64,000 bases of DNA, taken from positions 21,824,001 to 21,888,000 of the forward strand of contig JAFFJZ010000003.1 of assembly GCA_018340375.1 (NCBI GenBank). Reading direction: 5' to 3'. Position numbers and translations under genes: made by a program. The notes under the pieces are model-generated. The model did no database searches. It was not told the origin of the DNA and worked only from the letters and a program-made list of their open reading frames with translations. This document shows, piece after piece, positions 37,312 through 48,570 of this stretch. Numbering within the stretch: position 1 is the first letter of the stretch; the number at the start of each line of letters is the position of its first letter. Source of the stretch: Gonatopus flavifemur. Its lineage: Eukaryota; Arthropoda; Insecta; Hymenoptera; Dryinidae.

Positions 37312-38399
37312 CAGCGATGAATCTGTCAATACCGTATTGGGGGACGCAATAGCGCCTCCACCAACGGTGAGAAGGAAAGAGAGACACCCTTCCTCTCTCC
37401 CTGGCAGATGGAGGCAGCTGAATTCACAGTAAAAAGTAAAACTTACTTCCAACTTGTTCAACTTAAGCTTCAACTTATTTTAAGATGCAGCCAAAATAGC
37501 CCCGTTTTAGCTGCAAGTAAGCACAGAAAATAAATGCCGACACAATGGAGAGGATTAAATTTCAGTCAAGTTTTCAAGTAAGATGCAGCCACATTCAGTC
37601 GGACTTTGTATAGAGTAATACATCCCATTCCTTCTCATAACGTCTGCTCAAATGTCTTTACGCTCATAGGACCAAAATAATCCATGCCAGAGGTAGTAGA
37701 CGGGGTTTAATGGTGTGTCATCCGTGCTAATGTCAACTCTCCCGTCCGTGGAAGGCAAAGTTCAGGTCTATGAATTTGGCTTAAGCGGTATCTGATTGCC
37801 ACGGATCTAACTGCTGTTTTATTAATTCACGATCCAATATCTCTCACGCATCTCAATAATGACAATTTCCGTACTACCATGTCACATTTTGTTGTGTTTA
37901 TATTGTATCCAACATCATAGGAGATTTGATGTCTGCTCCAACCTCCGCGCGTAGATGCACCTTTGGAATTGAAGGCTTCACGGATCAAGAATAATTTACC
38001 AACGTTGGCATCATGTATCTTGTACATTTCATACGATTATCACGCGTTTTCCTTGTCTTCCATAGGTTTTCGGTTTTCCAGTCAATATACTTACTATTCA
38101 ATTCAATGACTCGAGAAGTAATCAAATGATATCCCCTTCGGTCTATTATTCAATACCCAACAATGATATGCAAGATTTGATGAATGTATCTCTTTTAAAC
38201 AATTTTCTAGGGTTTCGCAAGAGTTTCTGGACTCTTCTTTGTCACCATCAAATTCAGAGCCTCAAAAATTATAAGAATCTACACTTCAACACAGTTTAGC
38301 TCATTTCTTTTCCTATACGCATTCAAAGAAAAAAAATTGCTGAAGCAGCAAACCTTGAAAATTTACTTTTCTGATATGGCAAAACTTGTTGCTGAATTA

Positions 38400-38690
38400 C
38401 ACTGAGAACCCAATTTCTGAGACTTGAAGAGAATTTCTTTGCCCTCATTCTGATAAATCGTGTTTCCAATGGGAGAAAATAATCCATCTTCATGGAAAAA
38501 TTTTTCATTAGATTGAAATCACATGTTTGGAATTCAATGAGGAATATATTTCTGTTTCAATTTGAGAATTTTTCATTTCAATTTCAATTGGATGAAAACT
38601 TTTTCCATTGGAAAAAAGATTGATTAGAATGAAGGTAAAGAAAATTTCCTTCCAGTTTGAGAAAATCGTTTTGCTAATTTAGCAGAGCAG
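38400..38690. mobile_element. MITE family with CACTGAGAACCCAATTTCT ends, copy 2 (right end lost)
   Basis: It starts TA-CACTGAGAACCCAATTTCT and follows copy 1 (33207) through GAAATCACATGTTTGGAATT and GATTAGAATGAAGGTAAAG, with an extra roughly 60-base block near 38435-38490. The right inverted end is not recognisable, so it is truncated or diverged. Confidence 0.7.
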
Positions 38691-40393
38691 ATTTTTTGGA
38701 ATCGCTTTTTCAGCAAGAATTGTTTTCTGCGTGCGTGTATCGGAGGGTGATTTTCCATATGATTGATAAAGAATTTCCGGGTGTTGGGTTTAGAAAATTC
38801 GGATGACTTTCCACAGAACTTACCACTGAAAAAGCACCGTTAGGTACAATCCATTTCCCGATGCTACCAGATTTAGCTTTCAACGATCTCAATAAACCCT
38901 GAAATATCACCTGAAGCAATTAAAATATTGAAATCTTTGAAATTCAAGTAAAGTTTGTTTTATCGTTCACATCTCAACTAGACGCCATAGTTGTGGATAA
39001 AAATGCCCTCAGCACGATGGACCAACTTCCTTATTCTCTCCTCTATCTTCCTCATCAATCTTCCTGGATGGTTTCATTTCAAAATATCTCTCTAGCAGGT
39101 TTTCATCTTCCTTCCTTTCATCGTTCCTTCTATCTCTCCCCCATCTATCGATGTTTATCATACGGAATGAGAAAAATCCTTGATCATTTGAAATACACAA
39201 ATAATTCATCGATTTTTTAATATTCCCTCAGCTTCGCCACATCAATGGAAGAAAGAAGATAGCTCTCTCAGTATTATTCCAATTATTGCATTTTTCTGCT
39301 CTTTTCCAATCCAATATTTCATATTCTCTCCGGCAACTATTATATATTTCCTAAATCCCTTTCTCGAGTTCTTTACCCTCATATTTCCATACCTCGTTAG
39401 ATCGGTCTTGGTTATTTTTTCCTTTTTCTCCTCCTTCCGCACGTACGTCGCTTTTATCTTTATCTACGTTCAAATCTTTTTTTCCTCTTATCTTTTCCTT
39501 CCCCATTTTTAATCATTCGTACCTTAATTATAAAAAAAAAAAACCAAATAATCTTTACTTTCAAATTGAAGTCCTTCACAAAGATTCGCATAATCAGTAA
39601 TTTATGAGTTTAGAATGAATATACAGTCAAAAGAGAATGATGAAGGGTAGGAATTGATCCATCGACACGTGAAAGTCTTTTGATCCTTGCACCGAGAAAC
39701 AGAGTTTGTAAATATCAATGTTGTATGCTTGTAATTAAATCATAATGTATAATGGGAATACAACACACATGTGACGGAAATTCTACACCATTTATTGTTT
39801 TTTTCGGGACCCGTTTCTCATAGCTGGAATGGCCGCAAACAACAGTTGACGTTAGTTAACACGTACTTTTTTCCGCAAAGCATTTTGTTCGAACGAAGAA
39901 TACACGCGATACATAGAATGCAGGAATTATGAGAAAAGAAACGCAATAAGCGAAGCCAAATGACGATTTATATCATTTCCATCTCGTTCTGTGTGCATCC
40001 CTCCTCTCTTTTCGTTTCATTTGCATCACGTTCTTACATAGTTTTCGAAACTTTTTTTTTATTCTATCTATCTACATTATTATAAATCTTAAGAATCAAT
40101 CGTCATATCGTTGTATATCTATAAGATACGATGATCTATCAATTGCTTGTTCTTATTCTTTTTCACCCTCTCGCCATCATACTGTCACCACACGTATAAA
40201 ACAAAACATAAACCAGACATGTTTCATTTATTCCCGAGCCCCTACGTTGTTATTCTAAATCAAATCAAAAGCCTTTACGTTTCTAGATAATTTGATTTGA
40301 AAAAGAAAGGAAAACACACACAAGAAACAGAGATTCTGAGTTATAACATTTGGGAATCTATACTTCTTTTCAGATTTGCCATTTGTGTTTCAG

Positions 40394-40414
40394 GCTAAGG
40401 CGCCCGCTCTGGAG
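40394..40414 (+). CDS. Rbfox1: Rbfox 21-nt microexon (AKAPALE)
   Basis: Seven codons, GCT AAG GCG CCC GCT CTG GAG, between TTTGTGTTTCAG and GTAGGA. Both borders fall between codons, so it can be included or skipped without changing the frame, inserting AKAPALE between RLQ and the poly-Ala of the 54041 exon. GC-rich third positions and the exact fit to both neighbours in phase support it. Microexons of 3-27 nt are common in neuronal splicing regulators, and Rbfox genes are known for small cassette exons. No TGCATG was found within 300 nt, so control by Rbfox itself is not indicated here. A short region like this can occur by chance, but splice signals, phase and composition all agree. Confidence 0.72.
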
Positions 40415-41085
40415 GTAGGAGTTTATAATGGGTCTGCCAATGAAAGTTTTCTCTTAATTTTTTTGTTTGTTTCCCTTTTTTATCATTATTTTTTGTCACT
40501 TACTTTCTCAGAGTTTTGGTTTGATGAAAATAGATGAGATCGAGGGATGCTCGTTGATTTTTCATGCATTTTCATGTTAATTTGATCGAAATTCTCCGAG
40601 CGAGGGAATGGAATGTTCTTCCAGGGCATTGCAATTTCAGGGATTCTAAAAATTTCATCAAAACACTTCTCGAATATTTCCTTGAGACACGCAAAAACGA
40701 CAACCCTAAAATTAATGATTAATTAATCACCTTCCTTCGCGTAGATTCGAATCAAGTTCAGAGTTATGCACAGAAGAGAAACTTGACTTTATTTGATTAT
40801 GATAATCATCGAGCATCCTGCAGGCCTCGAACATTAATCCTTAGAACAGTACGCCTAGATATTTTTGTTCCTAAATTGTTGCAAATGTTCTTGTTGAAAG
40901 ATACATCATGATATTAGCCTTTTGATTCCATCGTTTGACACTATCTCGCTTTATGTTTGTTCATTTCTTTATTATTACATGATTTATTTCTATTTCTACT
41001 TCTTTTATTTGATATAATTGAACTGTAGTTATTACACAGGGTGAATAGTGTTTACGCATACACTTGTTGGAGTAGTTGTTATTCT

Positions 41086-41089
41086 AATA

Positions 41090-41120
<31 letters not shown>

Positions 41121-41122
41121 TA
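41086..41122. repeat. (AT)n microsatellite
   Basis: AT run interrupted once by TACAT. Confidence 0.95.
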
Positions 41123-41875
41123 TGTATACGTAGGGTGATTTGTGTGCATCAATTTCACGAGACGTAGTTTTTTTATGTAATGATTCTTTTACCATTCACA
41201 AACAAGAATGTTGTTCCAATGAATGATTTACCTAATTATTTCGATATTATTGAACATTTCAATACAGGACATTTAAGTTCAATATATTCAGTGTGGATGG
41301 AAAGGTGTGACGAAGAAGAGATATGTGATTGACGAGTGTTACAATTAGCATGAATTGAATAAGAGACTAAAAGCACATCAAGCGATACATCAATAATTGA
41401 CCATCCATTGATCAATCCTCTATCCTCAGAAGTTCCGTACTCACTGTTCTCAATATTTTTATTCCAAGTGATGCTGGAATCACACCGTATCAACGATCAG
41501 ACATCAATATTTTTCATTTTGAGATCTCCAGTTCGATACTCGACATACTCGGAGAGAAGAAATTTCATGGGATATCAAGATCTTGTTGCTCTCGTAGCTT
41601 CGGTATCAGATATATTCCCTGTTATTGATTTTACGGTACGCTGCGATATCGAAGACTATTTCAAAAGAAAAGTTACATCACTGTTTTTATTTATGTTTTA
41701 CTATTTTCAACCTTGTAAACATCTTGATATCGTTGAATGATGCTTCAGAGCTTCTTCCATGTAATAAGAACGTTATGCTAGTAAAATTGATTTACGTGAA
41801 TTCAAAATATTCAACAATGTAAAGTATTCGAAGTTCCTCTTGTCGCTGTCTTGAATTCCATTGGATTTCTCTGAG

Positions 41876-42211
41876 TTATTCTGAGTCAACTATGAATATC
41901 TCCGAAAAGGAAGTCTTGGATTTGGTCGCCAGTACAGGCATATTCCCAGTTTTTCCTCGTCTTTCAAATTTTATTTGGCTTCGGAGCCAAACGCCTAATT
42001 TCATTAGGTTCTTGCGCAAGTAACTACTTCTCTTCGTTTCTTCGAAAACATCCTTAAACGTGGAATAATTCAGAGATACTTCAAAGAAGTTCCGAGAAAT
42101 TTGTTTATCAAGATATCGAATTATACGAACCTTACTTGGAGAGGGATATATTAATTGTTCTACAGTCTTTTGTTCAAAAGTTTCACGCGCTTTGCATTTG
42201 CATTTATACAC
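41876..42211 (-). CDS. Unrecognised open frame, 111 codons, doubtful
   Basis: A basic, mixed-composition frame starting MYKCKCKARETFEQKTVEQ and ending with IFIVDSE. No domain is recognised. A second minus frame (42238-42555) lies 26 bp upstream in a different frame. The pair could be the decayed body of a transposable element, since a fragment like a retroelement integrase tail lies on the other strand nearby, or fortuitous. Confidence 0.15.
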   Translation of the reverse strand: MYKCKCKARETFEQKTVEQLIYPSPSKVRIIRYLDKQISRNFFEVSLNYSTFKDVFEETKRSSYLRKNLMKLGVWLRSQIKFERRGKTGNMPVLATKSKTSFSEIFIVDSE

Positions 42212-42237
42212 GAATGTACTTTTCTTTATTGCTTGAG

Positions 42238-42555
42238 TTATTGGATAGATGGCATTCTTTGGAATTCTTGCAGCTTTTTGAATTTTGAACTCATGAAATT
42301 CAACTCGCCCTGCCCGTTTTGTACATAGCGTATTGGAGAGAAAATTTTAACGATGTTCGTTTCCAAATCATTCCCAATATTTGTTGATATCTGGTTGTGT
42401 TGTTTTTTATCATATTTCAGTTTGAATATATCAAACGATGAGGATTTTAGCGAAGCTACGTATTCAGCTTGGGTTAAGTTGGGTTCGGTCCAGTGGTGCG
42501 AGAAAGATCCATTAGAATTGATGAATTCCGTTCGACTGTTGATTAGAATGACCAA
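42238..42555 (-). CDS. Unrecognised open frame, 105 codons, doubtful
   Basis: The frame begins MVILINSRTEFINSNGSFSH and has a lysine-rich middle (FKLKYDKKQH). No family is recognised and there are no splice partners I can defend. It lies directly upstream of the 41876-42211 frame on the same strand but in another phase. Confidence 0.15.
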   Translation of the reverse strand: MVILINSRTEFINSNGSFSHHWTEPNLTQAEYVASLKSSSFDIFKLKYDKKQHNQISTNIGNDLETNIVKIFSPIRYVQNGQGELNFMSSKFKKLQEFQRMPSIQ

Positions 42556-42637
42556 TGATGAAGTCGACTAGAAGGAGTGATCGAATTTGTCCGATGTCAG
42601 CCCGATTTAGTAGCAAGATTCCGATGATGTGATCTTA

Positions 42638-42729
42638 TCACGACCTCGTGATGAACGTAACGCGAGGCATGACGAAGAACCGTTCAGAGGAAAATGGTCA
42701 GGGCCTTACGAGTTGATCAGACTATAAAC
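42638..42729 (+). pseudogene. Possible LTR-retroelement integrase C-terminal remnant
   Basis: The + strand reads EEPFRGKWSGPYELIRL and then stop. This resembles the K-W-x-GP-Y/F motif at the end of gypsy-type integrases (a small beta-barrel DNA-binding tail). It is short, ends in TAA, and the frame upstream is poor. No long terminal repeats or primer-binding site could be paired around it, so this is a weak call. Confidence 0.25.
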
Positions 42730-43199
42730 GTACCAATGAATTAACAAAACTGCGAGGTTGAGTCTATTGTAAAATGAGTATTCCATGACAAGAGTGTATG
42801 GGAAAGCTCGATGTGGCCTTGATTATATTACCTGGTGTTACTTTATTCTCTCATCCGTGTGACTCCTGAAACTTGAGCGCCTTCGAGTATATTTCTTCAC
42901 CCGTGACCCTCAGACAGGATTGGGAATTTGATTCATCAAGAGAGGTTTCTGACGTGCAACACACAGCCTATATAATATACGTGTTCTGAGTATAAAAGTT
43001 AATTACTGGTGATTTCTAATGGTTTTTCTGATGGACCAACCACATTCGATTCCTAAACTCGCAATTGTGATGTATTAAGTTGTGTATAAAACCTGATTAA
43101 TAACAGACACTGTATAATAATACTTGTATACAATTAGGAATATTATATCACGTTTAATACATCCCCGACCCTGCTCTATGGATGTGGCCGTACAGACTG

Positions 43200-43358
43200 C
43201 ACAGGAAGAATTGCACGGTTCTTTCAATCATCTTCATGGCTGTATTTGGCTCACCAAACCAGAAATTCAATTGTAGCAAACAGGTAATTGACATAAGTTT
43301 GAGGGGAGCCAAATATAGTCATAAAGTTTGTTGGAACAAGCATACAATTTTTTCTGTG
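43200..43358. mobile_element. Foldback MITE, CACAGGAAGAATTG ends (159 bp)
   Basis: The left CACAGGAAGAATTG pairs with the right CAATTTTTTCTGTG-TA. Inner arms TCATGGCTGTATTTGGCTC and GAGCCAAATATAGTCATAA also pair. TA is present on the right flank only. Confidence 0.7.
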
Positions 43359-44945
43359 TAATGCCACCTATTTTACAGTCATCACTCTGGTTAAAGAAAC
43401 CCATGTATTCCCATTAGAACGTGTAAATTTTCAATTGAAACCCATTAAATTTGAATCAGAAATCTGCAGATTTGATAGGAATCAATGTTGTAATCCTGTG
43501 CTTTTTGTTATCGAAACTTGCATATTGATCCCTTTCCCAAAATTGATTCTAGTGTAAGCCGTCGGCCATTCCATTGGACTTGGTCCTATATCATTCTTCC
43601 TTCTTCTCATCCCTCCCAATATCTCTGAGTGAATGTAGTTGAATTGCTCCTACAAGTTCACTTCGCTGAGTTTCAAGGCATCCTATGCTGCAAGTTTTTT
43701 AATGAACCACTCAAGTGGTTCCAGGTTTAACATCATTTTCAACGCGGTCTGTGCCGTGTCATTCCTTGCACCAGTTGGCCTTTAGATTGTCAGCAATGGT
43801 ACCTCGGTGAGGCTTTTTCTATTCCATCTTTTCATTATGACTCCCCGTCCGATCAGCGCACCCGTGTGCCGATGAGAGGTCAAATTGAGGTTCACTGTAC
43901 TTGAATTCACGTTTATAGAATGTTTCATGTACCTTCGAATGTCCAAACGCTTGAAGCACCTTTGAATGTTCGATGACTCAATCGTAGCGACATCTGTATG
44001 TTGTGACTCGTATCTTCATTCGTTATAGTATGACAAGCGCCATAAAAAAAGACAGAAACTATTACATCCAAGATAAATTTTCAAATTTCACAAATCAGAG
44101 TGTCGAGTGATGCATTTCTTTCGGAGTAATGGAATAAATCCTTCAGAATTCCTGTAAATTACTCTGGATAATTCAAACTGAGTTTTCAAAATTCTCCCAA
44201 CATTCTTCTCGATTTCTCGAAAAATTTCTAATTCATTTTGGATCCCTCAGGATTTGTAAATAGAATCGGATCTCTCGGAATTTCAGACTAGAAATTTTTT
44301 GAAATTCACACCTCTTTAAATTTCCCCACAAGTCTTTGAACTCTTGCAGTAATTTTTCTTGATGATCCTTTCAAATTAAATTTGACCTGAACTTTCTTGA
44401 ATTCTTCTGAAATTCATCTGAATTTCTGTAAACCCCTCTCCAGAAATCACCTGAAAATTGTTCCCAATTCACTTGTCTGTGAATTACACTGACTCTTTCT
44501 GCATCCCTTTACAATTTGTTCTTCAAAAATTGTCCCCAATTTACTTTTCTCTTAATTTTTCTGACCAAGTCAACATCCAACGTTTTCCATTTTACTTGTT
44601 TCGAATTCCTTTGAATATCTCCGAAACTCTCTGAATTTCCCTCGGAATGTTTTACCAGGAGATCTCTTCAATTCACTTTTTTCAAAAGATTCTTAAATTA
44701 TCTAGAATATCTCTGAATTTCTTCGAATTCCCCGTTGGAGTCGCACTTACAGTTTCTTCCAGGTCAGTTATCTCTGAATGCCTCTCAAATTTTGAACTAG
44801 AGACTCGTCTAATCTATTCTTCCCCGGATTTCACTGAATTCCGCTGAATCTCTCTGAAAAATTCAACGTACAATTTTTCTCAATTCACCTGTTCCTACTC
44901 GGGTGAATTCTTCTGAATTTTTCCAAATCTGTCTGAAACTCTGTG

Positions 44946-45302
44946 CAGGGTTCAGACAGAACTGGAATTCCGGGAAATTCGGGAAAACTCAGGGAAATAA
45001 AAATTGGACTCAAAACACCGGGAATTCTCAGGGAAATTATCAAAAATTCCCAAAAACCTGGAAATCTCAGGGAAATCACTGGAATTTTTTCAAAATAAAA
45101 ATTTGTTCATTTATTCTATTTTTCATTCTCTACAACATATTTTCTTAATTTTTAATCGTGGAATCTTAGAAATTATACACTGAGGAAAAAATGTTTAGGA
45201 ACACATTTATGATCCGACGATTTCTGGAAATTAGAATTTTACTCAGGGAAATCACAGGGAAAACTCAGGGAAATTGATTGAACAAAACTTGTCTGAACCC
45301 TG
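44946..45302. mobile_element. CAGGGTTCAGACA-ended MITE, 357 bp
   Basis: The left CAGGGTTCAGACAGAACTGG and the right TTGTCTGAACCCTG form a 13-bp inverted repeat. A 5-bp direct repeat CTGTG flanks both ends. The interior repeats CTCAGGGAAAT five to six times. CAGGG ends suggest hAT, but the duplication I can see is 5 bp rather than 8, so the class is open. Confidence 0.75.
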
Positions 45303-45922
45303 CTGTGGATTTTCTTGAATTCTTTTGAATTGACTTCTTATGAACGACCCCTTGAATGTCTTTCCCAAATTTGAAATTCCTGCTTTTCAAAGACCCTTCA
45401 CATATGAATCTCCAAATATTCATCTCTGAAAACGCAATCCCTGTAATTTTTTTAAGGAAATTTTTTTTAAATGAATAGTCGGTTCTCAAAAAATTATGGA
45501 AAATCATGAAAAATATCGCCAACGTTATTATAATTCTTTCTACGCCAAAATTGTTAAAAAAATCTGCAATTTGGCGCAAATTCGACACATCCAATAATTG
45601 TGATTAGGTTCATATTCAAGTAACTCACTTTTCAGACTGTACACATGTAAGAACATGCTACTTCAGATGAATAAATCATTCCTTTCAATAATGACTTAGA
45701 AATATTATCCCGATTGCATTCATATTTTATTGTATTGATGATCATTTGAGGAGATACCAACGTATGAATGAGTAAAACATGTCCTCGGTCAGAATTCATG
45801 AGAAGGTCAGAGATTTTCAGGAATTAATTTCGAATATTACATTTATCGCTTACAGAACCCACCTTATTGCAAAAATCCAAGTTGGAATTCAAGTACCCCA
45901 TAATAGAATGGTTGAAAATTCA

Positions 45923-46018
45923 CACGGAAAAAAAGAGTAATTAAAACAACTAACTATCATGGGTCTATATGCGCTTACAATCTCGGTTAGTTGTTCCAAA
46001 TACTCCTTTTCTTCCGTG
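45923..46018. mobile_element. Short foldback MITE with GCGCTTACAA core (96 bp)
   Basis: CACGGAAAAAAAGAG on the left and CTTTTCTTCCGTG on the right. AACAACTAAC pairs with GTTAGTTGTT. The centre holds TATATGCGCTTACAA, shared with the 46496-46696 element. It ends six bases before the next element. Confidence 0.75.
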
Positions 46019-46024
46019 CGACTA

Positions 46025-46282
46025 CACGGAGAAAAATAATATTTCAAATATCACTACATTTTGTACTAAAGTAGCAGGATAAGTGAAATAGCATAATTTT
46101 TTACAACACAGTGTACTGAAAATTCATGCGTAATGATTTGAAGGATCTTTTAATTTGGAGCCACTTCACACCATTAAGCATGAATTTTTACTACACTGTG
46201 TTGTAAAAAATCACACCAATCCACTTATCCTGGTATTTTAGGACAAAATGTTGTAATATTCGAAATCTCATTCTTCTCTGTG
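46025..46282. mobile_element. Foldback MITE, CACGGAGAAAAA family (258 bp)
   Basis: TA-CACGGAGAAAAATAATAT on the left and ATTCTTCTCTGTG-TA on the right. The paired blocks ATTTTTTACAACACAGTGTA and TACACTGTGTTGTAAAAAAT make a long stem. Confidence 0.85.
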
Positions 46283-46309
46283 TACTAAATACGGAAGAGT
46301 GAAAATCTG

Positions 46310-46425
46310 AATCAAACGGAAAGATAGGTTCTCTTCTGATTGCCTAAAGAGTGAAAATTCACTCTTCAGGCGGCCAGAAGGGAATCTATCTTTTCGTTCC
46401 AGTGGAAATATCACCCTTTCCAATT
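46310..46425. repeat. Imperfect palindrome between two MITEs
   Basis: GAAAGATAGGTTCTCTTCTG..GCCTAAAGAGTGA pairs with TCACTCTTCAGGCGGCCAGAAGGGAATCTATCTTTT (positions 46319-46394) around a 4-base loop. Probably another foldback element, with outer ends that are not clear. Confidence 0.65.
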
Positions 46426-46495
46426 TAGAGGGTGAAACTCCTAGAAATCCATGATAAAAATTGCCCATCTGAGAAATCAAATAGAAATTTACGTA

Positions 46496-46696
46496 CACGG
46501 AGAAAAAATAGTTGAAATAACTATTTAACTTGTAAGCGCATATGGATACATTCTTTTTCGTTAAAATAATAATCTTCTTCATTGATTTGACTAATTCTTC
46601 TAGTAAATTATTTGAAATTTGTTATTCTACCAGAAAAAACGGTCCATATGCGCTTACAAGTTGAATAGCTATTCCAACTAATCTTCTTTTTCCGTC
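46496..46696. mobile_element. Foldback MITE with GCGCATATGG core (201 bp)
   Basis: TA-CACGGAGAAAAAATAGTTG on the left and CAACTAATCTTCTTTTTCCGT-C-TA on the right. ACTTGTAAGCGCATATGG pairs with CCATATGCGCTTACAAGT, a perfect 18-bp arm shared with the 45923 element. Confidence 0.82.
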
Positions 46697-48123
46697 TAGA
46701 AAAATATGGAATTCAAGCAAATCCATAGGAAACCATCCAAATTTCTTGCAGGAAAATATGAGAATCCATCTGAATTACTTTATGGATTCTCGCCTAAATT
46801 TTTGCAATAGGGCAGATATCGGATTTTGAAAAATATTCTTTGTCCAACATTTTGAAACATATGCACTTGAATGCAAGAATATTTCTTTGTCCCTTCTGGA
46901 AGAATTGGTTTGTTTATCTGAAATAATTTATCTTGCAGTTTACTGAATTGAAACAAAAGAACTGAACAGATCCACATTACTTTAAAATTTGGCTTTTCTT
47001 TTATAACCATGGAACTTAGATCGCACAAGTTTTAAAAATTATACCACATTTGGTTCGTTCGAAATTACTGAATGAATTGTCGAAGTCTCCAAGGAATTTC
47101 GGAACAATACAATGGGTGGGATCTGGTTATTGGAACTATTGGTATTTGGAAAAAATATCCAGAAAACATGGGTATGATTTACTTGCCTAGTACTCGACAC
47201 CCTGTCAATAGATCCATTGAGAAATTGAATTTTTCATACATTCTTTTTACTGATGATGTAAATAATTCTTTGAAGATTTTAAAAACAAAATGAATCGAAT
47301 GGATGTATGCTTTGCTATAAGCAAAATGGTTTATATGAAGAATTCAAAATAATCTTTTGCATTAGATAGACATGCGAAAATATTCTGTTACAATTTGTTC
47401 AACGTTGAAACTGTTTTTTTATGCATGAAAGTGGATTGATTGTTGAGAGATTTGGTTATTGAATTTTTGAAATTTCAGTGTACTTTAAAACTTCTGGTTG
47501 AAATTCTCATTGCATGTCACGAGAAAATGATTAAAATTTCAACAACACGTGAATTAATTTTCCTTCCAGTTTTAAGCATATTTGATATATCCAGGAAATT
47601 CCTAAAAATTTCCAACGATTTTATCATTCCTCTGTATTTTTTTATGATTAATTGTTTTGTTTTTTCCTATAAAAACAAAATCAAACCTAAAATCAGAAAC
47701 TTTTGATTCCAATACATTCATTGCCACACTGTGTTTTAGGATTATTTGGGAATAACACAATAAAATGAAGTAATTTTCATTTAGAGGATGAAGATTAGTT
47801 ATTTCTGATGCTCCAGTTTCGAGTGTTTTTAGTGAAAAAGTTTGAATGGATTGCTGGCATTAGTATCTCCTTAATCGAATTATTTTTTCGATATTAAAGG
47901 AGGTGGAATCTGCTTAGACTCACGCAACGCTGGTGAAAATGGAAATTGAAATGCAGTTAACACGGGGAAACGTACAGCGGAGTGTATAAGAAACATTATA
48001 GAGCAGTCATAAAACATATTCGACAAGTGTTTGAAGCAGATTTTGTAAAAATTACTCTACACAGGGCGTTCAAATAACGCGAAAGACGCGTACACACAAT
48101 AATCCTAAAATAAAAATTTTGAC

Positions 48124-48184
48124 AACTCGATGAGATTTGAACCCATCACTCTCACTATTGTGTTTATCCATTGAGTCATAGAAA
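48124..48184 (-). repeat. tRNA-like sequence (A and B boxes), SINE head or tRNA relic
   Basis: On the minus strand TGACTCAATGGATAAA resembles an A box. GATGGGTTCAAATCTCATC forms a good T arm (ATGGG/CTCAT around TTCAAAT), i.e. an RNA polymerase III B box. No acceptor stem closes the molecule, so it is not a functional tRNA. Confidence 0.45.
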
Positions 48185-48501
48185 GCAGGGATTCCCGATT
48201 ATTCAAAAACGATACTTAAAATACGCATGGAATGATTTGTATCCATTTCATGAGACGCGACATTACTTTTTCCAAAACGACGTTGAAAGTTCACGAATCG
48301 TAGGGGGTGTGTGTAATCTCAGTACTTTACAACAAGTATGTATTATACGCATCATGAAGAGTAAATTGGAACATTTTACGCTCACTACGACCGTACTTTC
48401 TTTCACCAGAGAGCAGAGGTAAAATTTCTTGACTCATTATTCGCTGTTTTCCTTGGAGTTCATAAAATCAGAAATTACTTTCAGACAAAAAGGCAAACTA
48501 A

Positions 48502-48570
48502 TTGGTTAGGGATTCGAACCCCCGCTCCGTGCCTGCCATCAACGTAAGTGCGCTAACCGTTCACGCATAG
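48502..48570 (-). repeat. Second tRNA-like sequence (A and B boxes)
   Basis: On the minus strand TGAACGGTTAGCGCA is close to an A box and GGGGGTTCGAATCCCTA is a near-consensus B box/T arm. The 5' and 3' ends do not pair as an acceptor stem. It lies about 330 bp from, and in the same orientation as, the other tRNA-like piece. Likely a SINE head or tRNA pseudogene. Confidence 0.5.

Larger units (their letters stand above)
36304..40393 (+). other. Rbfox intron, 4.1 kb
   Basis: Bounded by GTGAGG and TTTGTGTTTCAG. It contains a TGCATG near its 5' end and three MITEs (36.79, 37.10, 38.40 kb). The last 700 bases before the microexon are pyrimidine-rich with no other recognised feature. Confidence 0.75.

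Noticed and set aside
44946..45302. Repeated CTCAGGGAAAT words that could suggest a CRISPR-like or satellite array
   Set aside because: Irregular spacing, inside a MITE with inverted ends, eukaryotic context.
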